In this document: positions 9,492 to 18,891 of the stretch, piece after piece
How positions within the stretch are numbered: position 1 is the stretch's first letter
Layout: every line of letters starts with the position of its first letter
From: Phycisphaeraceae bacterium
GTDB taxonomy: Bacteria > Planctomycetota > Phycisphaerae > Phycisphaerales > UBA1924
Assembly: GCA_019636845.1 (NCBI GenBank)
Contig: JAHBWV010000001.1
Location: 1,922,001 to 1,986,000 of the forward strand
Direction of reading: 5' to 3'
DNA length: 64,000 nucleotides
The notes under the pieces: model-generated
Database searches by the model: none
Told to the model about the DNA's origin: nothing
Seen by the model: only the letters and a program-made list of their open reading frames with translations
Position numbers and translations under genes: made by a program

Positions 9492-10544
9492 ATGAGATTG
9501 CTTCTCGCCAATCCGAGGGGGTTCTGCGCCGGTGTCCAGATGGCCGTGGAGGTCGTCGACCAGGTGCTGGATGTCTTTCCGGACGAGGCGATCTACGTCT
9601 ACCACGAGATTGTTCACAACAAGCATGTCGTCGGGCGGTTCCGGTCGCGTGGCGTTCGGTTTGTGGAGACAATCGAGGAGATCCCTGAGGGCTCCATCGT
9701 TGTCTTCTCCGCCCACGGCATCTCGCCCGCGGTGCGTGAACTGGCAAAGTCGCGCGGGCTGACCGCCATCGACGCGACGTGCCCACTGGTCACAAAGGTG
9801 CACTCAGAGGCGATCCGGTACGCGCGTCAGGGGTACCAGATCCTGCTCATCGGCCACGCCGACCACCAGGAGGTGATCGGCACGCGGGGCGAAGCGCCCG
9901 ATGCGATCCAGGTTGTCGAGACGCCGGAAGACATCCCCCACCTCCGGATCAACGATCCGGCGCGGCTCGTCTACCTCACGCAGACCACGCTCAGCACCGA
10001 CGATGCGAACATCATCATCGACGCGCTCAAGCGGGCCTTCCCGATGATGAAGGAGCCGCCGAGCTCTGATATCTGCTACGCGACGACGAACCGTCAGCAC
10101 GCGGTCCGACAGATCGCGCCCGAGTGCGACCTCGTGCTTGTCGTCGGGTCGAAGAACTCGTCGAACTCGGTGCGTCTGACCGAGATCGCCCAGAACGTCG
10201 GCACACCCGGTCGCCTCATCGACGACGCCTCGGGACTTGACTTCGCCTGGTTCCCGACCGGGAACGAGACCGTGCTGGTGACGGCCGGAGCGTCCGCTCC
10301 GGAGAACCTCGTCGCCGAGGTCTGCCGCACGCTGCTCACGCGATTTGGCGGCACGATCGAGCAGCGGGACGTCTTCGAGGAGGACATCGAGTTCGCGCTC
10401 CCCGCCGCGCTCCGCAGGGTGATGTCGGAGAGGGGTATCGACTCGAACCGCGCGATCCGGGTCGGCAAGCCGGAGGTGACGGCGGAGTTGTACGGCGCGG
10501 TGCCGCTGACGGTCTCGGCGAGCCATCGGGAGCGCAGCGCGTGA
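9492..10544 (+). CDS. ispH: 4-hydroxy-3-methylbut-2-enyl diphosphate reductase
   Basis: Last enzyme of the MEP isoprenoid pathway; a [4Fe-4S] protein that reduces HMBPP to IPP and DMAPP in the cytoplasm. The 350-residue protein starts MRLLLANPRGFCAGV and has all three cluster cysteines: C12 (RGFCAGV), C97 (DATCPLV) and C195 (CYATTNRQ), plus TQTTLSTDD and VVGSKNSSNS, which line the substrate site. ATG 9492 is chosen over the longer frame to 9387 because the family begins at this sequence. Its stop overlaps the GTG of rlmN by 4 bp, so the two are translationally coupled. Confidence 0.97.
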   Translation: MRLLLANPRGFCAGVQMAVEVVDQVLDVFPDEAIYVYHEIVHNKHVVGRFRSRGVRFVETIEEIPEGSIVVFSAHGISPAVRELAKSRGLTAIDATCPLVTKVHSEAIRYARQGYQILLIGHADHQEVIGTRGEAPDAIQVVETPEDIPHLRINDPARLVYLTQTTLSTDDANIIIDALKRAFPMMKEPPSSDICYATTNRQHAVRQIAPECDLVLVVGSKNSSNSVRLTEIAQNVGTPGRLIDDASGLDFAWFPTGNETVLVTAGASAPENLVAEVCRTLLTRFGGTIEQRDVFEEDIEFALPAALRRVMSERGIDSNRAIRVGKPEVTAELYGAVPLTVSASHRERSA

Positions 10545-11680
10545 AGCATCCGACGAACCACATCTTCGGGCACACGCCCGAGACGCTGGGGGCGTGGTGC
10601 GATGAGCGCCGCCTGCCGGCGTTCAGGGCCAAGCAGATCCTCGACTGGGTGTACGCCAAGGGCGTGGTTGATCCCGAAGCGATGTCGAACCTCTCGAAGC
10701 GAGAGCGCGAGATGCTTCGAGACGAGATGGTCTTTCTCTCTGGCGATGTGCTCGCGCACCAACGTGCATCGGACGGGACCCAGAAACTCCTCGTGCAATG
10801 GACCGATGGCGATGCCCGACCGGTCTCGGCATCGCCCGAGGCGGGCACGCTCGCCCTGCCCGTGCTCGGGCAGCACGTCGAACCGGACACGAGACGCCAG
10901 ACCGAGTGCGTGATGATCCCCGCCGACGATCGACGCACCGCGTGCATCTCCTCACAGGTCGGTTGCCCGGTGGGGTGCCGCTTCTGTGCGTCGGGACTCT
11001 CTGGGCTGGATGGCAACCTCTCGGCCGGGCGCATCGTCGAGCAGGTCTGGCGGCTGAGCCGCATCCTGCGCGAGACGGACGAGGTCGGTCGCGTCACGAA
11101 TGTCGTGTTCATGGGCATGGGCGAGCCGCTCTCAAACCTCGGTGCCGTGGTGCCCGCGGTGCGGACGCTCTCATCACCCTGGGGCATGGGGATCTCCGCG
11201 CGACGAATCACCATCTCCACCGTCGGCCTGCCCAAAGCGATCGAAAAGCTCGCCGAGCAGCTCGACCTGCCCGTCACGCTCGCCCTCTCCCTCCACGCGC
11301 CGGACGACACGATCCGACGCCAGCTCATCCCCTGGGCCGAGTACACGACGATCGACGAGTTGCTCGGCGCGTGCAAGAAATGGTTCCAGAAGACCGGACG
11401 CGAGATCACGCTCGAATACACCCTCCTCCGGGGCGTCAACGACCGCCCCCAGCACGCCAAGCAGCTCGCCGAGCTCGCCAAGACCCTTCGCGCGAATGTC
11501 AATCTCATCCGCTACAACGAGGTCGGCGGGCTTGAGTTCAAGCGACCCCGGACCGAGGACGTGCTCGCCTTCCAGGAGATCCTCCAGCAGGCGCGCGTGA
11601 ACGCACACATCCGCGCATCGCGAGGGCGTGACATCGCCGCGGCGTGCGGCCAACTCCGTCACGAGCACCAACCCGCCTGA
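10541..11680 (+). CDS. rlmN: Dual-specificity 23S rRNA/tRNA adenine-C2 methyltransferase
   Basis: Radical-SAM enzyme that methylates A2503 of 23S rRNA and A37 of some tRNAs. It is 379 residues with a GTG start inside the ispH stop (GTGA overlap). The cluster motif CPVGCRFC (C142, C146, C149) is the CX3CX2C pattern. GMGEPLSN and ISTVGLP are present, and the C-terminal methyl-carrying Cys is in GRDIAAACGQL (about residue 369). The N-terminal accessory domain (KQILDWVYAKG) is intact. Length and motifs are typical. Confidence 0.97.
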   Translation: MKHPTNHIFGHTPETLGAWCDERRLPAFRAKQILDWVYAKGVVDPEAMSNLSKREREMLRDEMVFLSGDVLAHQRASDGTQKLLVQWTDGDARPVSASPEAGTLALPVLGQHVEPDTRRQTECVMIPADDRRTACISSQVGCPVGCRFCASGLSGLDGNLSAGRIVEQVWRLSRILRETDEVGRVTNVVFMGMGEPLSNLGAVVPAVRTLSSPWGMGISARRITISTVGLPKAIEKLAEQLDLPVTLALSLHAPDDTIRRQLIPWAEYTTIDELLGACKKWFQKTGREITLEYTLLRGVNDRPQHAKQLAELAKTLRANVNLIRYNEVGGLEFKRPRTEDVLAFQEILQQARVNAHIRASRGRDIAAACGQLRHEHQPA

Positions 11681-11717
11681 TCCGTACCTTCCGACACGAA
11701 CCCACCGATTCCACGCG

Positions 11718-12449
11718 ATGCTGAGCACCTTCGAGACCAACAGCCCGCTCCACATCGCGACCGCGGGAGTGCTCTTTGTCTCGATGGGTGTCGCGTCAGT
11801 GCTCGGCAGGCGCTGGAAGGACACGCCGCGGGAACTCCACTTCCGGCGCGTCTGGGCGTGGTCGACAATCGTCTGGCAGATCGCATCGGTCGCATTTTGG
11901 GCCTGGCCCACGCATTTCAATATCGCAGAGAGTCTCCCCCTGCATCTCTGCGACATCGCGGCCTGGATCGCCCCGCTCGCCCTGTTGACGCAGAAACGCT
12001 GGCTCCGTGCTGTGCTGTATTTCTGGGCGATCGGGCTCTCGACACAGGCGTTTTTCACACCCGTGCTCGCCGAGGGGCCGGCACACCCTCGGTTCTGGTT
12101 CTTCTGGATCGGACATACTCAGATCGTCGGCTCGGCAATCTACGACGTGGTGGCCCTCGGCTTCCGACCCCGAGCCAAAGACTTTGTGTATGGCGTCCTG
12201 GCCAACGCCGCGTTCTTCGCGATCGTCATGCCCGTGAACCTGATATGGGGTGTGAACTACGGATTCGTCGGCAACGTGACCCCCATACACCCGACACTCA
12301 TCGATAAACTCGGCCCGTGGCCCCTGCGGATCGTCTGGATCTTCCTCTTGGTTCACACCATCATGCTGGCGTTGTGGCTGGTGTGGCCGCTCGGCGAAAC
12401 GATCCGGCGGCGTCGGGCAGGTGGCCGGGCGGATTCCTCACTAAACTGA
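11718..12449 (+). CDS. TIGR02206/YwaF-like integral membrane protein
   Basis: A 243-residue polytopic membrane protein with six or seven hydrophobic segments. The pattern PLHLCDIAAWIAPLAL, the FFWIGH segment and the VNYGFVG/WPLRI stretch match the YwaF (TIGR02206) family as I recall it; its function is unknown. ATG 11718 (MLSTFETNSPLHIATAG) is preferred; the frame is open upstream into the rlmN 3' end. It sits 37 bp after rlmN and 7 bp before the glycosyl-phosphate transferase gene, so the run 9492-16268 may be one transcription unit. Confidence 0.85.
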   Translation: MLSTFETNSPLHIATAGVLFVSMGVASVLGRRWKDTPRELHFRRVWAWSTIVWQIASVAFWAWPTHFNIAESLPLHLCDIAAWIAPLALLTQKRWLRAVLYFWAIGLSTQAFFTPVLAEGPAHPRFWFFWIGHTQIVGSAIYDVVALGFRPRAKDFVYGVLANAAFFAIVMPVNLIWGVNYGFVGNVTPIHPTLIDKLGPWPLRIVWIFLLVHTIMLALWLVWPLGETIRRRRAGGRADSSLN

Positions 12450-12456
12450 CCAACGC

Positions 12457-13602
12457 ATGACACCTCTTGTGCTGTCGCTGCTCGCGCCGGCCTTCGCGAT
12501 TTCTCTCGTGCTCACAGCCGCACTCATCCGGCTCGGACATCGACTCGGCACGTTCGATTCGGCGGGCGTGCCCGGTCAGATCAAGGCAGAGCGACGAAGG
12601 GTGCCGAACACAGGTGGTGTGGCGATCTTCTGGGGGACGGTGCTGCCGCTCGTGGCGGGGCTTGTCGCGATCTCGGCCGCAGGCGACGGCGCGTGGGTGC
12701 CCGAGGCGATGAGGCCATACGTCGCGGGTGCGAAGTCGCAAGCAGGAACCGCGGCTGTGCTGCTCGGATGCCTCGCTCTCTTGCACGCGATGGGCATGAT
12801 CGACGATCGCAAGCCGCTCGGGCCATTCGGCAAACTGGCCGTGATGCTCGCGCCGGGCGTGGCCATCCCCCTGCTGACGGATACGCGCCTGCTCACCTTT
12901 CTCGACGCATACGTCGGCGGACCCTGGCTCTCGATCATCCTCACCGCCCTCTGGCTTGTCGCCGTCACGAATGCGATGAACTTCATCGACAACATGGACG
13001 GGCTCGCGGGCGGCATCGTTGTGATCGCCGGGGGCTGCTTCCTCGGCGCATCCCTCATCAACGGCCAGTGGTTCATCGCGTCCGTCCTCACGCTTTTGAT
13101 CGGAGCAACACTTGGGTTCCTCGTCTTCAACCACCCGGCCCGCAAGCCGGCCAGAATCTTCATGGGCGATGGCGGCTCTCTCGTCGTGGGCTTCCTGCTC
13201 GCATTCCTTGCCGTGCGGATCACGTATGTGGATGACATTGAGGGTGCGCGAGGTGGAAACTGGTACGCGGCTCTCATGCCGCTCGTAGTTCTCGCAGTGC
13301 CCCTGTACGACTTTGTGAGCGTCACGCTGCTCCGACTCTCTCAGGGCAAGAGCCCATTTGTGGGCGACATGCAGCACCTCTCGCACCGCATCGCTTCGCG
13401 AGGGCTCTCCAAACGACACACAGTCACAATCATCCACATCGCGACGGCATCAACCGCGATCACCGGCATTTTCTTGGCTCGACTCGAACCCTGGCAGGCG
13501 GTGCTCGCCGGCGTGCAGGTGACGCTTGTGCTCGGGCTCCTCGCGCTCCTTGAGTTCGCGCCGCACGTTCGTCGGCTCGGCACAGACAAGGACGCACCAT
13601 GA
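12457..13602 (+). CDS. MraY/WecA-type undecaprenyl-phosphate sugar-1-phosphate transferase
   Basis: A 381-residue integral membrane enzyme with about ten helices that would move a sugar-1-phosphate from a UDP-sugar to undecaprenyl phosphate at the cytoplasmic face. Diagnostic motifs: RRVPNTGGVAIF near residue 50, MIDDRKPLG, the Mg-binding NAMNFIDNMDGLA, FMGDGGSL, and HLSHRIASRGLS near the C-terminus. The family covers MraY (peptidoglycan) and WecA/TagO/WbpL (surface glycans). Here the next gene, overlapping by 4 bp, is an O-antigen-ligase-like protein, which argues for surface-glycan initiation and against cell-wall lipid I. Confidence 0.92.
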   Translation: MTPLVLSLLAPAFAISLVLTAALIRLGHRLGTFDSAGVPGQIKAERRRVPNTGGVAIFWGTVLPLVAGLVAISAAGDGAWVPEAMRPYVAGAKSQAGTAAVLLGCLALLHAMGMIDDRKPLGPFGKLAVMLAPGVAIPLLTDTRLLTFLDAYVGGPWLSIILTALWLVAVTNAMNFIDNMDGLAGGIVVIAGGCFLGASLINGQWFIASVLTLLIGATLGFLVFNHPARKPARIFMGDGGSLVVGFLLAFLAVRITYVDDIEGARGGNWYAALMPLVVLAVPLYDFVSVTLLRLSQGKSPFVGDMQHLSHRIASRGLSKRHTVTIIHIATASTAITGIFLARLEPWQAVLAGVQVTLVLGLLALLEFAPHVRRLGTDKDAP

Positions 13603-16268
13603 GCGGCTCCGTCGCTACCGCATCTCCCGCTGCGCCGCTGCCGTCTTCTCCCCTCGGCCCCGAAGGCCTCGGGTTGACGACGCCGCGCGCCATTGCCCTG
13701 TTGCTCATCCTCTTCCCTACCCTGCTCCGCATCCTCCTCATCAACGATCCCTTTCCCATCTGGGATGTCAGCCCGTTCAAGTTCCCCGCGCCCTCGGTTG
13801 GTGTGCCGCCCACGCTGGCGATGATGCTCGACATTCTGGCAATCCTCGGCGCTGCCCTCGCGCTCGTGGTCTCAGGCGCACGCGTCCGATTCATTGAGCC
13901 CCTCCTCCTCGGCGTGGGCGCCATCGTCGCGACCATGCACGCCCTCGTCGTCGATGGCGGCTCGCTCGACAACCTCCGCATCGGCTCCTGCTGGACCGCC
14001 GCGATCGCCGCTGGCATCGGCATCCGCCACCTCGCCTCCGACCCGATCGTCCGCCGCTGGATCTTCGCGCTCGTCCTCGGTGCGTCCATGCCGCTCGCGA
14101 TCCACTCGCTCGTGCAGGTCTTTGTCGAGCACCCCGCCACCGTCGCCGCCTATCGGGCCAACCCTTCGTCATTCCTCGACGCACGCGGCTGGACACCCGG
14201 CTCCGCCATGGCCCGCAACTACGAGCGGCGCCTCATGCAGCCCGAAGCCACCGGCTGGTTCGGCATGGCAAACGTGCACGCGACATTCGCCGCGGCGTTC
14301 GTCATCGGGTGGGTCGGCGTCGTATTCGGTCCGGCAATCGAGAGGCGGCTCGCGGCTGGGAAGGACTCAAGGAAAGCGAATCGTCATCATTCGAAAGCGA
14401 GCGGAACGGATGCGAAGCAGTCCATCCGCGGCGAATCACTGCTGATCGGCCTCATGGTCGTGCTCGCGGTGATGATGTTGGTAATGACGCGGTCAAAAGG
14501 AGGCTTCGCGGCGTGCGTGCTTGGGCTTGGGATGCTCGGCGCGGGGTGGGCTGTGCTGCCGCGCGTGATCGCGCTGTTGCGAGTGCGTGGTAGCGTTCGC
14601 GATGCGAAAATGATCGAACTCATCCCCCCACTGCTCGGCCCGCTGGTGGCGATCGGCGTGATCGGGTTGATCGCGGTGCGCGGCGCGGTCGGCACGTCAC
14701 TCGGCGAGTTGTCGCTCCTGTTCAGGTGGTTCTACATCTCGGCGGCAACACGGATCTTCGGCGGGCAGCCGCTGCTTGGTGTGGGACCGGCGGACTTCAG
14801 GCCCGCGTACGAACTCGCGAAGAACCCGTTATCCCCGGAGGAAGTCACAAGCCCGCACTCTGTGGTGTTCGACTGGGTCTCGATGCTGGGCGTCGGCGGG
14901 GTCGCGTGGACGGCGATTCTGTTGGGCTGGGCGATGGCGCTGGGGTATGGGGTGCTCGCTGTTGCACGCTCTCGCGAGCCCGCGTCCACGACGAGGACTC
15001 AACCAGAACTCAGCGCCACATCATCACGCGGAATGATTGGATGGGCATTCGCCATCATCGCCTACACATGCGTCTGTGCCTTTATCATCGAACTCGGTGG
15101 TTACGCCGACGTGCTCCCCATGGGCACCCGCCTCTCCGACATGGCGATCGTGATCTCGCAGTCGCGTCTGCCGGGGATGATCCTGTGGCTACTCGCCGCC
15201 GCGCTGCTTCTCGCAAAGCCGATCGAAGCCACGCACATGCGGCGTGTGCTCGGGTCCGTCGGCATCTCACTGCTCGCATCCGCCTGCATCGATGTCACGC
15301 CGGTGTGGGCGAATAGTGCGGCCCTCTTCTTCGTGATGCTCGGCCTCGCGGCCAGCGAGGATGTCGCGCCGGAGGATCGACCGACGAGGCGTGAGCGATC
15401 GATCGGACTCATCGGCGCCGGCATCGTGCTCCTCACTGCGACGCCGATGGTGTGGACCGGACCGCGTGTGATGGCGTGGGAGCGAGAGATCAATGATGCA
15501 GGGAAAGATGCGAGGCAGATCGGGATGCTCTCGATCCGACTCGACGCGATCGAGAATCAAAGCCCATTGCCGGGCGATTCGCTCGAACTCTGGCGGCTGG
15601 ATGCCGACGATCCATCCTCACCCGACAGGTCGAGATCCAATCGCGAACTGCTCAATCGCAGAATCAACCGCGCTGCGTCCAATGCTGCAGGCGTGCTGCT
15701 GAACTCACACGCCCGACTCTCGGGTGACTTTGAGATCATTTCTGGTGCAAACTTTCCGCTTGTCGGCGGACCAAGGAAGTTCACCCACGAACACACGCTC
15801 CACGCGGCCTGCGAAACAGCACTCATCGCCATCGACGCTGCGATGCAAGCCAAGCCGGCCGCGTTCAACGAGGTGGACAAAGACGCACTCGACCAAAGCG
15901 TTTCGAGGTCTGTCTTGGTCGCAAAGGTCGCGGCACAGATCGAGCCCCCCTCGTCCAGCTCTCACGGGGCTCTCGCAAGGGCTCATCTACGAGCTGCCTC
16001 AATCCGCGGGCTCGACACGCCAAGTGGACAAGATGCCGTTCATGCCGCCATCGCCGCCTTCGAGCGTGCCGCCTCCCTCGACCCCCACGGCATCACCTAT
16101 CCCCTGCAACTCTTTGAACTTGGCCGCCAGACCGGCAACCAGGAACTGACCCGAAAGTGGGCAGAAGAACTCCTCCGCCGGAACCAGAACATGCGTCTGG
16201 ACCCCGTCCGCGCCCTCACGCCCGAGCAGGTCGCCCGAGCCGAGGCCGCGCTCCGTCCAAGCCCCTGA
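13599..16268 (+). CDS. O-antigen ligase/polymerase-like membrane protein with C-terminal repeat domain
   Basis: An 889-residue protein whose ATG overlaps the stop of the preceding transferase (ATGA). About twelve hydrophobic segments fill residues 25-600, with a large extracytoplasmic loop (VGPADFRPAYELAKNPLSPE, GVTSPHS-type His) characteristic of the Wzy/WaaL superfamily. The soluble C-terminal ~290 residues include helical repeats resembling TPRs (AAIAAFERAASLDPHG, LTRKWAEELLRRNQN). The role would be joining or polymerising lipid-linked glycans on the periplasmic side, matching the transferase upstream. The acceptor is unknown. Confidence 0.85.
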   Translation: MSGSVATASPAAPLPSSPLGPEGLGLTTPRAIALLLILFPTLLRILLINDPFPIWDVSPFKFPAPSVGVPPTLAMMLDILAILGAALALVVSGARVRFIEPLLLGVGAIVATMHALVVDGGSLDNLRIGSCWTAAIAAGIGIRHLASDPIVRRWIFALVLGASMPLAIHSLVQVFVEHPATVAAYRANPSSFLDARGWTPGSAMARNYERRLMQPEATGWFGMANVHATFAAAFVIGWVGVVFGPAIERRLAAGKDSRKANRHHSKASGTDAKQSIRGESLLIGLMVVLAVMMLVMTRSKGGFAACVLGLGMLGAGWAVLPRVIALLRVRGSVRDAKMIELIPPLLGPLVAIGVIGLIAVRGAVGTSLGELSLLFRWFYISAATRIFGGQPLLGVGPADFRPAYELAKNPLSPEEVTSPHSVVFDWVSMLGVGGVAWTAILLGWAMALGYGVLAVARSREPASTTRTQPELSATSSRGMIGWAFAIIAYTCVCAFIIELGGYADVLPMGTRLSDMAIVISQSRLPGMILWLLAAALLLAKPIEATHMRRVLGSVGISLLASACIDVTPVWANSAALFFVMLGLAASEDVAPEDRPTRRERSIGLIGAGIVLLTATPMVWTGPRVMAWEREINDAGKDARQIGMLSIRLDAIENQSPLPGDSLELWRLDADDPSSPDRSRSNRELLNRRINRAASNAAGVLLNSHARLSGDFEIISGANFPLVGGPRKFTHEHTLHAACETALIAIDAAMQAKPAAFNEVDKDALDQSVSRSVLVAKVAAQIEPPSSSSHGALARAHLRAASIRGLDTPSGQDAVHAAIAAFERAASLDPHGITYPLQLFELGRQTGNQELTRKWAEELLRRNQNMRLDPVRALTPEQVARAEAALRPSP

Positions 16269-16277
16269 CAGGAACTC

Positions 16278-16305
16278 TTGATTCGGCAGTGACCTGCGCT
16301 AGCAT
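16278..16305 (+). promoter_or_regulatory. Candidate promoter in the long gap before fusA (16269-16609)
   Basis: TTGATT (16278-16283), a 16-base spacer and TAGCAT (16300-16305) make a fair sigma-70-like match only 10 bp after the preceding stop. It would give fusA a leader of about 300 nt. I see no ORF in this leader and no obvious family of regulatory RNA. A ribosomal-protein operon usually precedes fusA, but here fusA stands alone. Confidence 0.45.
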
Positions 16306-16609
16306 TCCGACTCGCCCGAAAGGGGTCAGACGTCCCCGGCGGCACGTGCCGCCCCGTGACCGGTCTCTCCCACACCCCGGGCCTGCCAAGGCGACGACCG
16401 ATGGACGAGGATCCCGACAACGAACCTGACTGACCACGGTTCACCTCCCCGTCGCGCCAGTTCAATCACCACAAGTTCCCCGCACACGCCCGAGACCACC
16501 TCATCGGGCCACGCGGTTCCAGCAGTCCCGACACCAACTCAGCCGCACCCCGGAGCCCCGCCCACACTCACGTCGGCGGCCCGCTCCTCAGATCGATCAC
16601 GGAACACCC

Positions 16610-18733
16610 ATGGGCACCGACCTCTCACATATCCGCAACATCGGCATCTGCGCTCACATCGACGCGGGCAAGACCACCGTCTCCGAGCGCATCCTGTACT
16701 ACACCGGCAAGAACTACAAAATCGGCGAGGTCCATGAGGGCACCGCCACCATGGACTTCCTGCAGGACGAGCAGGAGCGCGGCATCACCATCCAGTCCGC
16801 CGCGACGACCTGCCCGTGGACCCACCAGGGACGTGAGTACAAGATCAACCTGATCGACACCCCCGGCCACGTCGACTTCACGATCGAGGTCGAGCGTTCG
16901 CTCCGCGTGCTCGACGGCGCGGTTGCGGTGTTCGACGGCAAAGAGGGCGTCGAGGCCCAGTCGGAGACCGTGTGGCGTCAGGCCGATCGCTACCGCGTTC
17001 CGCGTCTGTGCTTCATCAACAAGATGGACAAGCTCGGCGCGTCCTTCGACTTCTCGTTCGGCACGCTCAAGACCCGCCTCGGTGCCAACGCCATCGCGAT
17101 CCAGTACCCCATCGGACAGGGCAACGAGTTCCACGGCATCATCGATCTGATGCGCATGGTCGCGTACTACTTCGAGGGCGACAAGGGCGAGACGATGGTC
17201 GAGAAGCCCATCCCCGACGACTACAAGGAGACGGCCGAGAAATGGCGTCACGAGATGGTCGAGAAGATCTGCGAACTCGACGACTCCCTCATGGAGAAGT
17301 ACCTGTCCGACCAGGTCCCCACCGAAGCTGAACTGAAGGGCGCACTCCGCAAGGGCATCCGCGAGCGCAAGTGCAACGGCGTGCTCTGCGGCGCGGCCCT
17401 CCGCAACATGGGCGTCCAGGCACTCCTCGATGCGGTCATCGACTATCTCCCCTCGCCCACCGAGCGTGAGCACGTCCAGGGCACAAACCCCCGCGATAAG
17501 GAAGAGGCGCTCAGCCGCCCACACGACGACACGGGCCCCTTCTCCGCTCTGGTTTTCAAGGTCGTCTCGGACACCCACGGAGACCTTACCTACATCCGCA
17601 TCTACTCGGGCAAACTCTCGAAGGGAACCCGCCTGCTCAACCCGGGCAACAACAAGAAAGAGAACGCCTCGCGCATATTCGAGATGCACGCGAACAACCG
17701 CATCCCGCTCGACGAAGTGGGCGCGGGCAACATCGTCGCCGTCGTCGGCATCAAGGACTCATACACCGGCGACACGCTCTGCGACCCCGAGGATCCGATC
17801 ATCCTCGAGCGCATGACCTTCCCCGAGCCCGTTATCTCGATGTCGATCGAGCCCAAGACCGCCGACGACAAGCGCCGCCTCTCCGAGGCCCTCATGACCA
17901 TCCGTCGCGAGGACCCCTCCTTCCGCTTCACCTACGACGATGAGACCGCGCAGACCATCATCTCCGGCATGGGCGAGCTCCACCTCGACATCATCCGCAC
18001 CAAGCTCGTCCGCGACATGAAGATCAGCGTCGAGGTCGGCAAGCCACGCGTCGCCTACCGCGAGACCATCACCAAGCGCGTCGAGTACGTCCGCGGCAAG
18101 TTCGTCAAGCAGACAGGCGGACGCGGCCAGTTCGGCGACTGCCAGATCCACTTCGAGCCGTTCACCGCGGCCCAGGCCAAGGAAGAGGAACTCGACTTCA
18201 CCGAGAACGTCGCCGTTGAGATCAAGGTCGTCGGCGGCGCGATCCCCAAGGAGTACGTCCCCTCCGTCGAGCACGGCATCCGACAGACCTGCCTCTCAGG
18301 AGTCAAGTTCGGCTACCAGATGATCAACGTCAAGGCGACGATCGTCGACGGCTCATACCACCCGGTCGACTCCTCCCAGGTCGCGTTCGAGCAGGCAGGA
18401 CGCCTCGCCGTCCTCGAGGCCACCGAAAAGGCCGGTCCTGTCCTTCTTGAGCCGATCATGAAGGTCGTCATCACGGTTCCGAACGATTATCTCGGAAACG
18501 TCACGGGCGATGTCTCCTCTCGCAGAGGCATGATCATCGACACCGAAGACCGAGGCGTCGTCAAGATGGTCACGTGCGAGATCCCGCTCTCCGAGCTCTT
18601 CGGCTACACGACTTCGCTCCGAGGCATGTCCCAGGGCCGCGCTTCGGCGACGATGGAGTTCCTCGAGTACCGCCCGATGCCCGCCGGCCTCATGAAGGAA
18701 CTCGTCGAGGGCGGCGCGAAGGGCAAGAAGTAA
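16610..18733 (+). CDS. fusA: Translation elongation factor G
   Basis: GTPase that drives ribosomal translocation. The 707-residue protein begins MGTDLSHIRNIGICAHIDAG, with G1 AHIDAGKTT, the switch/G2 region ending ERGITIQSA, G3 DTPGH (LIDTPGHVDF) and G4 NKMD, followed by the domain IV segment VEYVRGKFVKQTGG and the C-terminal SLRGMSQGRASATMEF. Full length, no insertions. Planctomycetes often carry more than one EF-G; this one has the canonical HIDAGKTT and looks like the housekeeping type, though paralogues outside the window cannot be excluded. A strong terminator follows. Confidence 0.97.
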   Translation: MGTDLSHIRNIGICAHIDAGKTTVSERILYYTGKNYKIGEVHEGTATMDFLQDEQERGITIQSAATTCPWTHQGREYKINLIDTPGHVDFTIEVERSLRVLDGAVAVFDGKEGVEAQSETVWRQADRYRVPRLCFINKMDKLGASFDFSFGTLKTRLGANAIAIQYPIGQGNEFHGIIDLMRMVAYYFEGDKGETMVEKPIPDDYKETAEKWRHEMVEKICELDDSLMEKYLSDQVPTEAELKGALRKGIRERKCNGVLCGAALRNMGVQALLDAVIDYLPSPTEREHVQGTNPRDKEEALSRPHDDTGPFSALVFKVVSDTHGDLTYIRIYSGKLSKGTRLLNPGNNKKENASRIFEMHANNRIPLDEVGAGNIVAVVGIKDSYTGDTLCDPEDPIILERMTFPEPVISMSIEPKTADDKRRLSEALMTIRREDPSFRFTYDDETAQTIISGMGELHLDIIRTKLVRDMKISVEVGKPRVAYRETITKRVEYVRGKFVKQTGGRGQFGDCQIHFEPFTAAQAKEEELDFTENVAVEIKVVGGAIPKEYVPSVEHGIRQTCLSGVKFGYQMINVKATIVDGSYHPVDSSQVAFEQAGRLAVLEATEKAGPVLLEPIMKVVITVPNDYLGNVTGDVSSRRGMIIDTEDRGVVKMVTCEIPLSELFGYTTSLRGMSQGRASATMEFLEYRPMPAGLMKELVEGGAKGKK

Positions 18734-18760
18734 CCGCCCACCTTGTCCGCATTCAAGTTC

Positions 18761-18790
18761 AGGGGCCGATCCGATAGGGTCGGCCCCTTT
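18761..18790 (+). terminator. Intrinsic terminator of fusA
   Basis: AGGGGCCGA (18761-18769) pairs perfectly with TCGGCCCCT (18780-18788), with a 10-base loop followed by TTC. It lies 28 bp after the fusA stop. Confidence 0.75.
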
Positions 18791-18860
18791 CATTGCGCTT
18801 CATTTGCGGGCCGCACCACGCTACACTCAGCGTCTGATCTGTTCTCGCTCGCGGGGAGGA

Positions 18861-18879
18861 TCGTTCCACGATGGAACGA
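18861..18879. promoter_or_regulatory. Palindromic operator-like site before the PAS-LuxR gene
   Basis: TCGTTCCA-CGA-TGGAACGA is a perfect 8-bp inverted repeat ending 12 bp before the GTG start of the regulator at 18892. Its right arm sits just upstream of the GGAG ribosome site. LuxR-type dimers bind palindromes of this size, so autoregulation is a reasonable inference; an mRNA hairpin near the start codon is the alternative. Confidence 0.5.
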
Positions 18880-18891
18880 AGGAGCGACTGA